From Pyropia yezoensis (Eukaryota > Rhodophyta > Bangiophyceae > Bangiales > Bangiaceae): a stretch of 64,000 nt of DNA. The stretch is from NCBI GenBank assembly GCA_009829735.1, contig CM020618.1:36184894-36248893 (forward strand), written 5' to 3'. The position numbers were made by a program, and so were the translations under genes. This document shows, piece by piece, positions 9,095-20,902 of the stretch. Numbering within the stretch: the stretch's first letter is position 1; the number at the start of each line of letters is the position of its first letter. Below the pieces are notes generated by a model. The model did not search any database. It worked only from the letters and a program-made list of their open reading frames with translations, and was not told where the DNA came from.

Positions 9095-11545
9095 TCAGTG
9101 GGTAGACCCACTGCCCGAGGGAGGCCACTCACGCGTAAGCGCGTATACCTCCGTGCTCCACCGGTCGGCAATGTCACGACGGTCGACCACCCGAGTTACC
9201 TCGGTGCATAGCTGGACGAGGGTGCTGCGGCCAGCCTCCACGTCCTCCAGAGCTTTCTGGAGGCGGTCCAGCACGCCACCGAAGCAACGCGCTGACCCAA
9301 CCAGCGCAGCACCTGGGGGGATATCCCCCCAGCTAACAGAGAGACCCCCACGCATTGCGCGGGTAACAAGGGCGTCAACGCCTTCATACCAGAGACGGGG
9401 ACCCCCGTCATGTAGGACAGGGGCGGGAGGTGACACTGGCGCAGCCAGAGGAGCCACAGGAGCCGACACGGCTACCACCGGAGCCGGTGGCACCTGATAC
9501 GAGGCCCGGTAGGACCCTACCGAAGGGGCTCCACCGTAACCACGGCGGTACTCCGCCCGACGACGGGACACCTCACGCTCCCCACCCACAGAGCCCCACT
9601 CTCGGGGACGACGGCCAACCGCCGCCGGCATCGGGTTACCGAACCACGGAGCAAGGACCTGAAGAGGGTCATGGATAACCATGGGAATACCCAGGTCAGG
9701 AACGGCCTCGGTGGACGCCCACCCATGGCAACTAGGCTCACCCGGCTGAGTACGCCGGACACGCAACGAGTGACGAGGCAAGGGGGAAGCCCCAGCCTGC
9801 GGGTCCCGGTACGGGGGAAGGGCCAACACCCCAGCCCAGTTCACGGCATCGTGAACAGCCAGCAGGGCTTCGAACTCCCGGGCCAACCCGTCTTGGCAGC
9901 TATCAGATCCACGCCCAACTGCGCGATGTGCCGACGGACACCCGTCGGAAGATGAAACAGACGACCCTGCCGGCGGACGGACAGCAAGAAGGATGAAGCC
10001 TGCCCGAGGGTAACCTCAAGGGTGAAGGTACCCTGCAACGGGTGGACCGGTCGCGAGGCCAACACACTCCCGAAGTAGCGAAGACAGGAGCCGGTGTCAA
10101 ACCGGAAAGCAGGGGCGGGTTCCCACCCCTCCTGCCATAGCGGCGGGCGCACGGGAGTGTATACCGGAGCACGACCGTTGCCGGTCTGCAACGCACACGT
10201 TATATCCGTGCGGAACGCATCCGCCATGACACCATGGTTACGTCGCCAACTCGACGCCGACTTCAACCCCGCCATGGGCGGGTAGGGAGCCGTCAACGAC
10301 AGATACGGGGGTACCCCCGGGTAGTAGTCAAAGTCGGGATACCGACCGGTACGGCTCACCGTCTCCCCAAACGCAACCGGCTCCGCCGCCGCCGCAATCC
10401 CTGAGCACTAGCCGGGTAGTCAATCTCCCGCGGCAACGCGGGGGCAATCAAGTCGCAGACCCCGAAGTTGGGGTCGAGGTAGACCTCACCCCGTCCCACC
10501 CGGGTGCGCCAGAGCTGCGCATGCCGGTCGTCCGGCTGACTCAGGATCCAATGGTGTTCCACCCGGACCGCGTTCGGCTGGTTGACCAGCCGCACCAACT
10601 CCCGCTCCCAGCACGGGTCCACCTTGACGCGCCGGGAGGATTCTCCACGGGGATGCACCAGGTGGAAGTCCACCCGCATACGCCCATCGGACTCCATCGA
10701 CTCTTGCACCGTGAGGCCTCGAACCCGAGCCACCAAGTCGGACACCGACATGGCGGGTTGACCCGCCGCCACGGCGACGCCGCCACCCAACGGGGCAACC
10801 CGGGCAGGACCAGGAAGAATCGGGGGGCGCCGGGGGACGCACCACCGGCAGAGGGGCCGACGTCGGAGATGGACGAGGCCGAGGAGGAAGAAGAAGGGCG
10901 GGGCGCCCGCCCGGAGTAACTCCCGGTGTCAACCGCCATGGGAGAAGGAGCGTCTTGACCGCTCGACGCCCGCGGCACCGCAGGTACGGCACCGGCGCCG
11001 GCACCACCCGTCGGCGTAGCCCCCGCCTCGGAAGGGGAAGGCACTTGGACAGCCTCCGGAGCCGGAGCCCCGGCCAGTGCGGGACACCCGCACCGTCTTG
11101 ACCCGCCGCACCGGGTGTCGCACCGCCACCACCACCCGCGTCAACGTCGGGACCGCCTCGAGGAGTCACCGCCCGGACACCCGGACCACCTTGACCAGCC
11201 GGAGTCGGCTGCGGGTCGCGACCTCCGCCGCAGGGCGGACCATCTTGAGGTACCTGCGGTGAGCCGGGACCGGCACCAGGCCCCATCCGGGCAGCCGGCA
11301 GAGAGGGGGTAGAAGCCGCCACGCGCGGTTGACCGCCGGGTTGACCTCCGGCCGACGGCACCGTCGTGCCGCTGCACACGGACGACAGTCCTCCGGCCGA
11401 CAGACGGACGGACACCGCAGGCCCGTCGTCGTCAGACGAGCTCACCCCGTAACGCGCGGCGTCGGGACCGACAGGCGCGTCGTCCTCCATCTCCTCCCCG
11501 ATCAGGAGGTCTTTCCTCCTCTTCAAGCACCTGGGGATAGGACAT
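9095..11545 (-). pseudogene. Antisense ORF (aORF), family 1, first copy, frameshifted
   Basis: Long ORF on the strand opposite to gag-pol, between pol and the next LTR, starting at the same ATG (Met-Ser-Tyr-Pro-Gln) as the intact copy at 18455-20902. Compared with that copy it has about ten one-base gains or losses (near 9890, 10399, 10827, 10900, 11074, 11513 and others), almost all in short homopolymers. They break it into three or more frames. Because they fall toward the N gap at 12312, sequencing or assembly error is more likely than real decay. Function unknown; see the intact copy. Confidence 0.7.
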
Positions 11546-12118
11546 GATAACGGGTGCGGAGTCCCCCGCGCCCACAAGCCGTCGACGGCTACAACCCGGT
11601 ACGGTGGGATAACCGGGACGAGCCAGGGAAGCGCGGACACCCGCGCTTATGACCACAAACGGCCACGAGAAGCGCCGCAGGCACGCGGGTCGACCCGCGC
11701 CCCACGGGGGCTACGACCGCGCTCCACCCAGGCACCTGGGCGGGACGGGGCCACACCCCACGCACGGGGTAAGTAAGGGGGGTCACCCCCAACCGCCCCC
11801 ACGCAACGCGGGCAGCCCCCGCCCCCCACTCAATCGTCCACACGAGAGGGGCCCCCCTACCACCAGGCACCTGGTGGCGGATCCGCTTGCACCACCCCTC
11901 GGAAAGGGGGGTCGTGAACAAAAACCCGCATCGGGAAATTAACGGTCCGGAAAACGGATCGTGTGTGTACCACACAAAGGGGGCACCCCCCTCGGACAAC
12001 CTCGAAAAGGGGTGTCTGTCGCGACGGGGCGCAAAGCCCCACCCGACGGGTAAACGGTCACGCGACCCACTTACATTCGGTACCCGAATGCAACTCGACC
12101 CGAGGACGGGCCGAATCT
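11546..12118. other. Non-coding stretch between aORF and polypurine tract, first copy
   Basis: About 570 GC-rich bases upstream of the aORF and downstream, in sense direction, of everything coded by the element. They contain several short palindromes (for example ACCAGGCACCTGGT near 11863) but no ORF conserved among copies. If the antisense ORF is expressed, its promoter should lie here or in the adjoining LTR. Confidence 0.45.
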
Positions 12119-12127
12119 AAGGGGGGG
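12119..12127 (+). other. Polypurine tract before middle LTR
   Basis: AAGGGGGGG, three bases before the LTR start at 12131. It is the expected plus-strand primer of an LTR element. The same tract precedes the LTRs at 21488 and 29501. Confidence 0.8.
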
Positions 12128-12130
12128 ATA

Positions 12131-12311
12131 TGTAGCAATATGGTTGTCCGTATTGTGACCCTAATATTAGGGGGGCTACTTCTAACCCTTAACTTTCAAT
12201 TTGAGAGTTCGTACTGGTCACGGTATCTATAAGTTACGTATGACCAGAGGGACTTGCATCTTGGGGTGGAGGGTAGTTAGTAGTGTCTCCGAGGGTTTAT
12301 AACGAGGGGGC
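12131..12311 (+). repeat. Middle LTR of family-1 insertion, truncated by gap
   Basis: The first 181 bases of the 363-bp LTR (TGTAGCA start), nearly identical to 1669-1849, running directly into the N run. Its 3' half is not in the assembly. Confidence 0.9.
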
Positions 12312-12811
12312 NNNNNNNNNNNNNNNNNNNNNNNNNNNNNNNNNNNNNNNNNNNNNNNNNNNNNNNNNNNNNNNNNNNNNNNNNNNNNNNNNNNNNNNNN
12401 NNNNNNNNNNNNNNNNNNNNNNNNNNNNNNNNNNNNNNNNNNNNNNNNNNNNNNNNNNNNNNNNNNNNNNNNNNNNNNNNNNNNNNNNNNNNNNNNNNNN
12501 NNNNNNNNNNNNNNNNNNNNNNNNNNNNNNNNNNNNNNNNNNNNNNNNNNNNNNNNNNNNNNNNNNNNNNNNNNNNNNNNNNNNNNNNNNNNNNNNNNNN
12601 NNNNNNNNNNNNNNNNNNNNNNNNNNNNNNNNNNNNNNNNNNNNNNNNNNNNNNNNNNNNNNNNNNNNNNNNNNNNNNNNNNNNNNNNNNNNNNNNNNNN
12701 NNNNNNNNNNNNNNNNNNNNNNNNNNNNNNNNNNNNNNNNNNNNNNNNNNNNNNNNNNNNNNNNNNNNNNNNNNNNNNNNNNNNNNNNNNNNNNNNNNNN
12801 NNNNNNNNNNN
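12312..12811. other. Assembly gap, exactly 500 N
   Basis: 500 consecutive N. Aligning both edges to the first copy (1849 on the left, 3443 on the right) shows that 1593 bases would be expected if the structure is the same. The round 500 is therefore a placeholder and window coordinates beyond it may be about 1.1 kb short. Confidence 0.97.
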
Positions 12812-13806
12812 ATCGGGCCCTTCGCACTGCCACCGCCCAGTCCTGGGAGGATGAGGAGATGTTTGGACGCCGGATCCAAGAGCTCGACTACGAGCTGGGG
12901 AAGCTCCTCGGAGAAGGGGAGCTACGGGCCATCCTGTTCGCAGGAGTACCCAACTACGTGCGGATATCCGCACGGGGCGCCAACACGGCACGGACGAACT
13001 TCAGTCGACTGATGCATATGTGCAAGTCCCTAGGGGACGCCTACCGGGTTCTACACCCGGAGTGTGCCTTGGCCCCGAAGCCCAAGGGTGAGGGAGGCAA
13101 GCCCAGTCTTACCCCGGTACCGAGGCAAGAGAAGGTGGAACGTAAGGCCGCACCAGTACTGGTGGCGACCGAACATACCCCTATTGGTGAGGGTGACCCT
13201 CTAGTCGACCAACAGGGCCACCTGTTGCTACCGGCGACGCCGGTGATTGATGAACATGGTACGGTAGCGTACATCGCCCCGGCTGGAACCCAGTTCCAGG
13301 TCAACGAAGGAACGGGACGGCGCGTCCCGTATGTGCGGACTACGGGGTACTCCCCGGTGACGGGTAACCCTCACCAACCCTTGCCAACATGGGCGGTGCG
13401 CACGGAGGCACCCCGCAGATTGCGGGCCGACCCAACCGGTTGGGGGAGTCCATGTTCCGGTTGACCCAAGGACCCAAGGCCTACCAGGGAGCAGGCACTC
13501 GGGCGCCCGAGGGAGGCAACCGTAGCTACGGGGCTACCCCGATGCGACCTCAAGGGGGGACCGGCACGTCCGGATGTATGTTGTGTGGGGATCCCCAGCA
13601 CTGGGTGTCTTCCTGCCCACTCATCCCCGAGGAGTCTCGGCGGGCAGCGGCGCAACGCAAGGCATCCACCGGGGGTATCCCCCCGAGCACCCGGACCCGC
13701 ACCGGGTAGGCAGCCAGCTCCAGGTGGAGTACTGGCCGTCGAGGGGGCACCTCCTCAGCCGGATGTCCCGGCGGACAGCACCCTACCAAGGGCGGGAAAC
13801 GAGTAA
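12812..13806 (+). pseudogene. gag: Gag, second family-1 copy, partial with indels
   Basis: The C-terminal 45 percent of Gag after the gap, equivalent to 3443-4440. It includes the CCHC knuckle and the GGGAAAC heptamer (13794-13800). One-base deletions near 13410, 13672 and 13685 shift the frame. All three lie in C or G runs and sit within 900 bases of the gap edge, so consensus error is the simpler explanation. Confidence 0.75.
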
Positions 13807-16800
13807 GAGGAAGGATGACCGGGGGCGCTGGGGTCACCCAAGCAAGCCACCCCGGAGTACCGCGGGGAAAGCCCCACGGAGAGCGCGGTTGAGCCGACGC
13901 CGCATCAACCCCCGGGTACACCTTCCGGCCCCGACGACACGGCGTCAGGGGATTGATGACCAACCTCCAGGTTGGGAGGAGAGGACGGGAAGCCCCGTCA
14001 CGTTGAACCAGACAAGGGCCCTGTTCAGGATGCCCGAGCTACACCGGATATCGGTGTAGGACATGTGTTGTTTACCTTGGAGAACTTCAAGGTATCAGCC
14101 ACCCTGGGGGTTGACCCCCAGTCGACACGATCGTACTACCCTGTACTGGACACAGGGGCTGGACCCAACCTTATCCGGAAGGATACCCTCCCGGACAAGT
14201 GGCTTCCACGAGTCAGAGTGACTCGGGGACCCACCATCAAGGACGCGAATGGTCGACTCATTCGTACGACCGCAGCGATGTCGCTGCAGGTTACCATCGG
14301 GGATCTCACCACGGAAGTTGACTTCCTGGTATGTGAAACGCTATCGGTGCCCTGCATACTGGGGTGCACCTTCATCAACGTTCACGTTGATGCAATCCGG
14401 CCAGGCCGGAGGACCGTCGAGCTTCAAGAAGCCGACGGGACGAAGCGAGGACACACGGCTATCGTCAGGGACCTGACGCTACAAGGAAGCCACGTTAACG
14501 TGGCTGAGGTGTACGCAAGCGTCGAGCCGAAGACACTTCGGTTGGCCAAGCGAGCTCGCTTTGAGCCGTTGTCAGAGACAGTCTCCCGGTTAACTGCGAC
14601 CTCGCAGGCATCTGCAGAGTCCAGTCCAACCTACGGACGTACAAGCGCCATGGGTTGACCATGGCCAACGGTCTCATAGACCTCCCAGCAGGAGGGTCGT
14701 CCCTCCTAGTGATGGCGAACTACCGCCGTAAGGCAGTCACCCTCCCGAAGGGAACTATCCTCGGATTGCCGAACTCTACGAAGGAGATATCCTTACCCCT
14801 GATAAGGAAGGTCAAGTGGAACCACTTGAAGTACTGGCGGTCGCCGAGACCACCGAGCGACAGCAACCCGATGACGGGAAGCCTAACCCATCGGCGGCTC
14901 CGGCGGACCTGCCGCCAAAGGACCAAGAGGCTTGAAGGCACTGGCCGAGGCTGACCTCGACCACCTTCCCCTTCGGTAGCCGAAGGGGTACGACGGATGC
15001 TAAGAAAGCATGACGTTATGTGGACAGGCGGGGCCTTGGGGACCATTGGGGCAACCCAACATCGTATAGACCTGGTACCAGGCGCACGACCCGCCCGCTC
15101 ACAACCGCACCGAGCGGGACCTATGCAACGAGAGATCGTTGATGGAGAAGTGAAGAGGATGAGTGAAGCTAAGGTGATCCGACCTTCGATGTCGGAATGG
15201 GGTGCCCCAGTCGTTATTGTGCCGAAGAAGGATCAAACCCCTCGGTTTTGCATCGATTATCGACGCCTCAACTTGGTTACCAAGAAGGACTCATACCCTT
15301 TACCAAGGATGGATGAATGCATCGACTCCCTGGGGGAGGCTACGGTGTTTACCACCATCGACTGCAATGCCGGATACTGGCAGATCCCGGTGGCGGACGA
15401 GGATATCCCCAAGACGGCATTCGTCTGTCACAGTGGAGTGTACGAGTTCCTAAGGATGCCCTTCGGATTGTCCAACGCCCCCGCTACATTCCAGCGGGCT
15501 ATCGACATCATACTGTCTGGGGTGAAGTGGCGTAACTGCCTAGTGTACCTCGATGACGTCATCGTCTTCTCGCGTAACATGGATGACCATGTACAACATG
15601 TTGACGAGGTACTCACCCTCTTGAGGAACGCCGGGGTAACCCTGCGTCTGAAGAAGTGCGCCTTCTTCCAACAGACGGTCGAATATCTGGGCCACCAGAT
15701 AACCCCTGGTAAACTAGGGGTACTCGAAGCCAATACCCGGGCACTCCGGGATGCCCGGTTCCCTAACACCCAGACGCAGCTCAAGAGCTTCCTGGGAATG
15801 TGCAATGTATACCGACGGTTCGTCAAGGACTTCGCTCGGATAGCTAAACCGTTAACGGTTCTTACGAGCAGTACCTTACCCAAGGTACTCCAACCCCCTT
15901 CGCCTAGCGAAGAGGAGGCATTCGAGTCGCTGAAGCGAGCCCTACTAGCCCCACCCGTCCTTGCGTTACCGCATAGACGGGGTACCTTCGTCATCGATGT
16001 CGATGCGTGTGATACACAAGTGGGATGCACCCTGTTACAGGGAGAGACGTTGATCGGTACCGATAACGTTATCCCGGACCTACGTCCGGTAGGGTACTTC
16101 AGCCGGACACTCAACCCGGCTGAGCGGAACTATAGTGCCACCGAGCGTGAATGCCTCGGAGTTATATGGGCAGTGCAACTGCTCCGTCCATACCTGGAAG
16201 GCTCTAGGTTCATCGTGAGGTCCGACCACGAACCCCTACGATGGCTCCTCAACCTTGGTGACAAGGATTCCGATAGCCATGGGAGGCTAGCCCGATGGAG
16301 GCTGAAGATGGCCGAGCACGACTACCGCACGGTGTATAAGGCTGGGTCAACCCACCACCTCGGAGACGCGTTGTCTCGACTCGACACCCCGAGCGGGGAT
16401 ACCCGCCCGGTGGACGAGGACATCCCGGTGGTACCGGTGTGCATGGTGGGTAATGCTACCCAGGGTATGGCTGACCATACCATGGCACACCTTGCGTGCC
16501 CATTGACCCTCGCGGACTTCCGCGAGGCACAGGCCAACGACGATGACTGTAGACGTCATCGTGCTAACCTCCTGGCCGGTACGGCCGGCATCTTCTCCGA
16601 GAACGAAGACGGACTCATATACCGGCGGGCACCCGCCGATGGACGACATCAAGTCGTGGTTCCCGTGTCCTTACGGCAAGCCGTCATGAAACGAGAACAT
16701 GAGAACCCTACAGCCGGACACCCGGGGGGTTCACGTATGTTCGCAGCAATGCGAAGGTTCTTCTACTGGCCAGCAATGGCCGTCGACGTGGTCGACCACG

Positions 16801-17975
16801 TACGGGGATGCCACCCCTGTGCACGTAACCGCATGAGTCTACATAGGCGGGCGTCTGCCATGAAGCTATTCCCACCTGATGGGCCCAACGAGCAAGTCGC
16901 TATCGACATACTCGGGCCACTTCCGATAACGGAAGAAGGGAACAAGTACATCCTGGTCATGTCTGACCGCTTCACTAAGCTGTCACGAGCGGCAGCCATC
17001 CCGAATGATACGGCATACACGATTATGAACGCAGTGGTTGACCACTGGATCAGTGCATACGGAGTCATGAAGCAACTCCTCTCCGATAACGGAGCAAACC
17101 TTACGTCGGCATTCTGCACTAAGGTCCTGGGCATGTTCGGTATCGAACCACGTCGGGCATCCGACTACCACCCGCAGTCCAACGGGCAGGTGGAGCGGTT
17201 CAACCGCACCATCGTCAAGATGCTACAGTGCTACGTGGCAGAGCACACGAACACTTGGGACAGGCTTCTGTCCGTACTCACCCTGGCATACAATGCCAGG
17301 CCACATCGGAGTACCAACATCGCCCCACTGGAATGGGTCATGCCACTAGGCGTCGGTAACCTGACGCTGCCACCCGGCAGGTGCACTCGGTATGATACAC
17401 CGAAGGGCCGACCCGCCGAACGCATCCACCTAGCTTGGTTGGCCAAGCTATCGTGGATGATTCCTAAGCTCAAGGGTGCCCTTGACAGAACACAACTTCG
17501 GTATAAGAAGAACTTCGACGCCCGACTACGGGTGCGCAACGCAACCCTGGTAACAGGTGACTGGGTCTATATCAGACACCAGAAGTTCCGAGGGAACAAG
17601 CTTATGCAACCGGTCAAGGGACCGTACCAGATCCTCCACAGAGATGACCACTCTGTTATCTTACACTCCGATACGGAGATCCAACGCATCAGTATGAATG
17701 ATGTCACACCTGCTCCGAAGCCGGAACAGCCTCAGCCGGTACCGGCTGGGTTGCTACATGAAGCTCTTACAACCCACCGGTCGGATGACCCGGTGGGACC
17801 GGATGGGATTCCATACCAAGTAGAGAGCGTGGTCGGACACACCGACCCGGACATACCAGGACCCTGGTACGTCAAGGTTATGTGGGTCGGATACGACTCA
17901 CCCACCTGGGAACAGGCGGCGAATATACCCCGCCAACTCCTCATGCCGTACATGAGGCGACGACGCCTACTGTAA
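13807..17975 (+). CDS. pol: Pol, second family-1 copy (N-terminal part frameshifted)
   Basis: Same polyprotein as 4449-8615. One-base deletions near 13823, 13966, 14583, 14765, 14933 and 14970 break the protease region. From 14997 onward, 992 codons (RT, RNase H, integrase, chromodomain) are uninterrupted and identical to the first copy. The RT YLDD, integrase DDE residues and chromodomain are all present. Whether the breaks are real or errors near the gap needs read data; the sudden switch from nine indels in 1.6 kb to none in over 4 kb favours error. Confidence 0.8.
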
Positions 17976-18053
17976 CAACCCAACCGACACCGACTTCGGC
18001 TGTTGGGGGGTGAGGCTTATACCTACTAAGTAGGGTGTGACATGGTTATGGCA

Positions 18054-18271
18054 GACTTAGGTTTCTAAGTCAAATCAGACTTAGGTTTCTAAGTCGAACC
18101 AAGCTTAGGTAACTAAGTAGAGCTAAGCTTAGGTAACTAAGTAAAACCTGAACCTTAATAAGTTAACTTAAAGGTAAAGGCTAACCTCGATAATATCGAA
18201 GTAACTAGGGGGCTTACACGGGAGGATGACCTCCCAAAGCCAAGACACAAAGTGAGGGAGGATAACCTCCC
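18054..18271. repeat. Hairpin-rich zone, second copy
   Basis: Exact duplicate of 8694-8911: four 24-bp inverted-repeat units with 4-base loops, then one TCGAT stem and two GGGAGG/CCTCCC stems, between pol and the aORF. Confidence 0.85.
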
Positions 18272-18454
18272 CAAGCATGAACCAACCGGAAGAAGTTGGA
18301 CGGGAGGCAAGGCACCACTGAGCCAGAAGGGGTACTCCCCAGGGCAGCAAACAGAGGCAAGCAATGCCCCCAGCGGGGGATGAGTTTATACTCACTACTA
18401 CCCGGCTACCATAAGGGTTGCCGGGGCCCTCTCCCGCCCAAACAATAGCATTCC

Positions 18455-20902
18455 TCAGTGGGTAGACCCACTGCCCGAGGGAGGCCACTCACGCGTAAGC
18501 GCGTATACCTCCGTGCTCCACCGGTCGGCAATGTCACGACGGTCGACCACCCGAGTTACCTCGGTGCATAGCTGGACGAGGGTGCTGCGGCCAGCCTCCA
18601 CGTCCTCCAGAGCTTTCTGGAGGCGGTCCAGCACGCCACCGAAGCAACGCGCTGACCCAACCAGCGCAGCACCTGGGGGGATATCCCCCCAGCTAACAGA
18701 GAGACCCCCACGCATTGCGCGGGTAACAAGGGCGTCAACGCCTTCATACCAGAGACGGGGACCCCCGTCATGTAGGACAGGGGCGGGAGGTGACACTGGC
18801 GCAGCCAGAGGAGCCACAGGAGCCGACACGGCTACCACCGGAGCCGGTGGCACCTGATACGAGGCCCGGTAGGACCCTACCGAAGGGGCTCCACCGTAAC
18901 CACGGCGGTACTCCGCCCGACGACGGGACACCTCACGCTCCCCACCCACAGAGCCCCACTCTCGGGGACGACGGCCAACCGCCGCCGGCATCGGGTTACC
19001 GAACCACGGAGCAAGGACCTGAAGAGGGTCATGGATAACCATGGGAATACCCAGGTCAGGAACGGCCTCGGTGGACGCCCACCCATGGCAACTAGGCTCA
19101 CCCGGCTGAGTACGCCGGACACGCAACGAGTGACGAGGCAAGGGGGAAGCCCCAGCCTGCGGGTCCCGGTACGGGGGAAGGGCCAACACCCCAGCCCAGT
19201 TCACGGCATCGTGAACAGCCAGCAGGGCTTCGAACTCCCGGGCCAACCCGGTCTTGGCAGCTATCAGATCCACGCCCAACTGCGCGATGTGCCGACGGAC
19301 ACCCGTCGGAAGATGAAACAGACGACCCTGCCGGCGGACGGACAGCAAGAAGGATGAAGCCTGCCCGAGGGTAACCTCAAGGGTGAAGGTACCCTGCAAC
19401 GGGTGGACCGGTCGCGAGGCCAACACACTCCCGAAGTAGCGAAGACAGGAGCCGGTGTCAAACCGGAAAGCAGGGGCGGGTTCCCACCCCTCCTGCCATA
19501 GCGGCGGGCGCACGGGAGTGTATACCGGAGCACGACCGTTGCCGGTCTGCAACGCACACGTTATATCCGTGCGGAACGCATCCGCCATGACACCATGGTT
19601 ACGTCGCCAACTCGACGCCGACTTCAACCCCGCCATGGGCGGGTAGGGAGCCGTCAACGACAGATACGGGGGTACCCCCGGGTAGTAGTCAAAGTCGGGA
19701 TACCGACCGGTACGGCTCACCGTCTCCCCAAACGCAACCGGCTCCGCCGCCGCCGCAATCCTCTGAGCACTAGCCGGGTAGTCAATCTCCCGCGGCAACG
19801 CGGGGGCAATCAAGTCGCAGACCCCGAAGTTGGGGTCGAGGTAGACCTCACCCCGTCCCACCCGGGTGCGCCAGAGCTGCGCATGCCGGTCGTCCGGCTG
19901 ACTCAGGATCCAATGGTGTTCCACCCGGACCGCGTTCGGCTGGTTGACCAGCCGCACCAACTCCCGCTCCCAGCACGGGTCCACCTTGACGCGCCGGGAG
20001 GATTCTCCACGGGGATGCACCAGGTGGAAGTCCACCCGCATACGCCCATCGGACTCCATCGACTCTTGCACCGTGAGGCCTCGAACCCGAGCCACCAAGT
20101 CGGACACCGACATGGCGGGTTGACCCGCCGCCACGGCGACGCCGCCACCCAACGGGGCAACCCGGGCAGGACCAGGAAGAATCGGGGGCGCCGGGGGACG
20201 CACCACCGGCAGAGGGGCCGACGTCGGAGATGGACGAGGCCGAGGAGGAAGAAGAAGGGCGGGCGCCCGCCCGGAGTAACTCCCGGTGTCAACCGCCATG
20301 GGAGAAGGAGCGTCTTGACCGCTCGACGCCCGCGGCACCGCAGGTACGGCACCGGCGCCGGCACCACCCGTCGGCGTAGCCCCCGCCTCGGAAGGGGAAG
20401 GCACTTGGACAGCCTCCGGAGCCGGAGCCCCGGCAGTGCGGACACCCGCACCGTCTTGACCCGCCGCACCGGGTGTCGCACCGCCACCACCACCCGCGTC
20501 AACGTCGGGACCGCCTCGAGGAGTCACCGCCCGGACACCCGGACCACCTTGACCAGCCGGAGTCGGCTGCGGGTCGCGACCTCCGCCGCAGGGCGGACCA
20601 TCTTGAGGTACCTGCGGTGAGCCGGGACCGGCACCAGGCCCCATCCGGGCAGCCGGCAGAGAGGGGGTAGAAGCCGCCACGCGCGGTTGACCGCCGGGTT
20701 GAACTCCGGCCGACGGCACCGTCGTGCCGCTGCACACGGACGACAGTCCTCCGGCCGACAGACGGACGGACACCGCAGGCCCGTCGTCGTCAGACGAGCT
20801 CACCCCGTAACGCGCGGCGTCGGGACCGACAGGCGCGTCGTCCTCCATCTCCTCCCCGATCAGGAGGTCTTCCTCCTCTTCAAGCACCTGGGGATAGGAC
20901 AT
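18455..20902 (-). CDS. Antisense ORF (aORF) protein, family 1, intact
   Basis: ORF of 815 residues opposite to gag-pol. I chose the ATG at 20902 because the Met-Ser-Tyr-Pro-Gln start is shared with the outer copy; the open frame continues 94 codons further up. Residues 1-35 are acidic (runs of Glu and Asp), about 35-300 are Pro/Gly/Ala/Ser-rich and likely disordered. The rest looks folded, rich in Trp, Tyr and Phe, with a VHDAVN motif (19200-19217) and a C-terminal helical segment ending near IADRWSTEVYAL. I recognise no known domain. The diverged outer copy keeps 653 of these codons open, and family 2 has a plausible distant relative in the same place, so it is probably a real protein. Antisense ORFs at this site are known in some plant LTR elements; their function is unsettled. 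Confidence 0.75.
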   Translation of the reverse strand: MSYPQVLEEEEDLLIGEEMEDDAPVGPDAARYGVSSSDDDGPAVSVRLSAGGLSSVCSGTTVPSAGVQPGGQPRVAASTPSLPAARMGPGAGPGSPQVPQDGPPCGGGRDPQPTPAGQGGPGVRAVTPRGGPDVDAGGGGGATPGAAGQDGAGVRTAGAPAPEAVQVPSPSEAGATPTGGAGAGAVPAVPRASSGQDAPSPMAVDTGSYSGRAPALLLPPRPRPSPTSAPLPVVRPPAPPILPGPARVAPLGGGVAVAAGQPAMSVSDLVARVRGLTVQESMESDGRMRVDFHLVHPRGESSRRVKVDPCWERELVRLVNQPNAVRVEHHWILSQPDDRHAQLWRTRVGRGEVYLDPNFGVCDLIAPALPREIDYPASAQRIAAAAEPVAFGETVSRTGRYPDFDYYPGVPPYLSLTAPYPPMAGLKSASSWRRNHGVMADAFRTDITCALQTGNGRAPVYTPVRPPLWQEGWEPAPAFRFDTGSCLRYFGSVLASRPVHPLQGTFTLEVTLGQASSFLLSVRRQGRLFHLPTGVRRHIAQLGVDLIAAKTGLAREFEALLAVHDAVNWAGVLALPPYRDPQAGASPLPRHSLRVRRTQPGEPSCHGWASTEAVPDLGIPMVIHDPLQVLAPWFGNPMPAAVGRRPREWGSVGGEREVSRRRAEYRRGYGGAPSVGSYRASYQVPPAPVVAVSAPVAPLAAPVSPPAPVLHDGGPRLWYEGVDALVTRAMRGGLSVSWGDIPPGAALVGSARCFGGVLDRLQKALEDVEAGRSTLVQLCTEVTRVVDRRDIADRWSTEVYALTREWPPSGSGSTH

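Noticed and set aside
13400..14980. True pseudogenisation of the second gag-pol copy
   Set aside because: All nine changes are single-base deletions, mostly in homopolymers, confined to the stretch beside the N gap, with perfect identity beyond; consensus error is the more economical reading.
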